Source: Flavisphingomonas formosensis (GTDB lineage: Bacteria; Pseudomonadota; Alphaproteobacteria; Sphingomonadales; Sphingomonadaceae). From it: a stretch of 64,000 bases of DNA. Below are positions 63,134 through 64,000 of this stretch, in pieces. Below the pieces are notes generated by a model that saw only the letters and a list, made by a program, of their open reading frames with translations, had not been told where the DNA came from and made no database searches. The stretch is from the NCBI RefSeq assembly GCF_009755815.1, contig NZ_WRPK01000002.1, positions 124,001 through 188,000 on the forward strand, written 5' to 3'. Numbering within the stretch: position 1 is the stretch's first letter; every line of letters begins with the position of its first letter. Position numbers and translations under genes: made by a program.

Positions 63134-63218
63134 CCGTTCGGGCTGAGCTTGTCGAAGCCCTCCTTCTTTTCAAGCTCGCCAGAAGAGGAAGGGGCTTCGA
63201 CAAGCTCAGCCCAAACGG
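63134..63218. repeat. REP-like element, copy 2 of a two-copy family
   Basis: Arms at 63134-63160 and 63192-63218 are inverted repeats matching at 26 of 27 positions. The arm begins CCGTTCGGGCTGAGCTTGTC, the same family as 33962-34051. It lies between the convergent nadE and PEBP-like genes. Confidence 0.85.
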
Positions 63219-63237
63219 AGCCGCATTGGCGGACCGA

Positions 63238-63861
63238 TCACGCCGTCGCCGCGTTCAGCGCACCGCCGCCGAGCTGCGCAGGCTCGCCGCGCGAATAGGT
63301 GCCGACCAACATGCCGGCGGCGAGGATGTTCCCGGCTAGGGCGCTGGTGATCTCCGACCGCCCCGGATTGGTGCCCAGATCCGGCGTGCTCGCCAGCGCG
63401 AAGAGCTGGAACACATAGTCGTGCGAGCCATGGCCGGACGGCGGATCGGGCGGCAGCCAGCCCTCGGCGAAGACGCTGTTGCGGCCGACGTCGCTGCCGT
63501 CGGCCCCGCCCTCGCCATCGCGCACGATCGCGCCCTCGGCCAGGCGATGCTCGTCCGGCGGGATCGCCCAGACGATGGCATGGACCAGCGGATTGGGCGC
63601 CGGCGCGTCCGGATCCTCGACGATCAGCGCCAGGCAGGCGGTCCCGGCCGGCACCGGCCCCCACACCAGTGGCGGCGACACGCCCTCACCATCGGCGGTG
63701 AAGCGCTCGGGCAACCTTCCGCCATTGGCGAAGGCCGGGCTGGACAGGTCGATGACGACGGAGCCCAGCTCCAGCGCGGGATCGGCGATCACCAGCTTCG
63801 AATGGCCCGCGCGGATATTGCGCATGAGCGCGCCGATCCAGCGCGGAAGATGTTCGAGCAT
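63238..63861 (-). CDS. YbhB/YbcL (PEBP/Raf-kinase-inhibitor-like) family protein
   Basis: A 207-residue phosphatidylethanolamine-binding-like protein. Blocks: PERFTADGEGVSPPLVWG, LIVEDPDAPAPNPLVHAIVW, a weak PPSGHGSHDYVFQLFAL ligand-pocket motif and a C-terminal helix. The ATG at 63861 has AAGGAGG upstream; the frame to 63960 is rejected. Function of bacterial members is largely unknown. Confidence 0.9.
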   Translation of the reverse strand: MLEHLPRWIGALMRNIRAGHSKLVIADPALELGSVVIDLSSPAFANGGRLPERFTADGEGVSPPLVWGPVPAGTACLALIVEDPDAPAPNPLVHAIVWAIPPDEHRLAEGAIVRDGEGGADGSDVGRNSVFAEGWLPPDPPSGHGSHDYVFQLFALASTPDLGTNPGRSEITSALAGNILAAGMLVGTYSRGEPAQLGGGALNAATA

Positions 63862-63974
63862 GCCGGCCTCCTTGCAATTGGCATGAGGATCAACACCCAT
63901 GCCGTCGCTTATATCCCGTTTCCCTCTCGTCACCATGCCCGCAACCGCGTGGGCGTCCATCCGTTGGTCTACGG

Positions 63975-64000
63975 ATGAAGATCGCGACCTACAATGTGAA
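63975..64000 (+). CDS. xthA: start of exodeoxyribonuclease III (3' part outside window)
   Basis: Only 26 bases are visible. They read MKIATYNV followed by AA, the characteristic beginning of ExoIII/XthA proteins (MKIATYNVN), a DNA-repair AP endonuclease. The call rests on eight residues, but this start is distinctive. The gene runs out of the window to the right. Confidence 0.7.

Noticed and set aside
60891-63203. 770-codon minus-strand open frame
   Set aside because: Antisense to nadE, whose catalytic residues are intact.

Overview
The window looks like chromosomal DNA of a high-GC alphaproteobacterium, most probably a sphingomonad. The signs are several TonB-dependent receptors with the (D/N)(I/V)VVTA-type TonB box, the hemD-hemC and tsaD-gpsA blocks with a mitofilin-like gene beside hemD, GTG/TTG starts, and intergenic inverted repeats scattered between genes. 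No rRNA, tRNA, CRISPR array, transposase or integrase was seen. No gene-free stretch exceeds about 300 bases; the longest (42225-42519, 295 bases) is described.

Layout. 1-8.7 kb: the end of an STN-type TonB-dependent receptor (its start lies left of the window), a small zinc-ribbon-like protein, a large autotransporter, and a ZntB-like/PiT transporter pair. 8.8-17.2 kb: a catabolic block with a VOC protein, Rieske oxygenase, acetamidase/formamidase, MFS transporter, TauD-like dioxygenase and a second TonB-dependent receptor. 17.2-21.5 kb: ECF sigma factor, von Willebrand A lipoprotein and a transmembrane TPR protein; the last two carry TonB-box-like motifs. 21.5-29.2 kb: a second set of the same amide-related genes on the minus strand. 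Here the amidase is fused in one frame to an AraC-type regulator, and M20 peptidase, MFS, amidohydrolase and TauD-like genes accompany it. 29.4-31.3 kb is a low-GC island. It holds an exported-protein gene apparently broken by a one-base frameshift, a small lipoprotein, and the low-GC 3' third of a gene whose 5' part is high-GC and resembles a phage structural protein. The arrangement recalls a polymorphic toxin with an exchanged C-terminus. 32.6-42.2 kb: more catabolic genes, including ribokinase, a RutA-like flavin monooxygenase, a RutB-like amidohydrolase, VOC, an IPNS-like oxygenase, two SDRs, a second isochorismatase-fold hydrolase, an N-acyl-D-amino-acid deacylase-like amidohydrolase and a TetR regulator with a palindromic operator at its start. 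42.5-46.0 kb: a PLP enzyme divergent from an ATP-grasp ligase and an overlapping nucleotidyltransferase, a possible undescribed biosynthetic module. 46.0-50.2 kb: epoxide hydrolase, alpha/beta esterase, luciferase-like oxidoreductase and a divergent TetR gene with a palindrome between them. 50.2-64 kb: mostly housekeeping (mitofilin-like gene, hemD, hemC, tsaD, gpsA, NAD synthase, PEBP-like protein, start of xthA). Four genes (two lipoproteins, one exported protein, one LuxR regulator) lie between hemC and tsaD.

How it fits together. The middle 40 kb reads as an accessory degradation region. Outer-membrane receptors import a substrate, MFS carriers move it across the inner membrane, oxygenases (Rieske, TauD-like, IPNS-like, flavin-dependent) open it, and amidases, amidohydrolases, esterase and epoxide hydrolase cut the products. 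Substrates cannot be named from sequence; the repeated C-N hydrolases suggest nitrogen-containing compounds. The best candidates for something new are the AraC-amidase fusion, the GC-split toxin-like gene with its lipoprotein, the PLP/ATP-grasp/nucleotidyltransferase trio, and the sigma/vWA/TPR group with TonB-box mimics.
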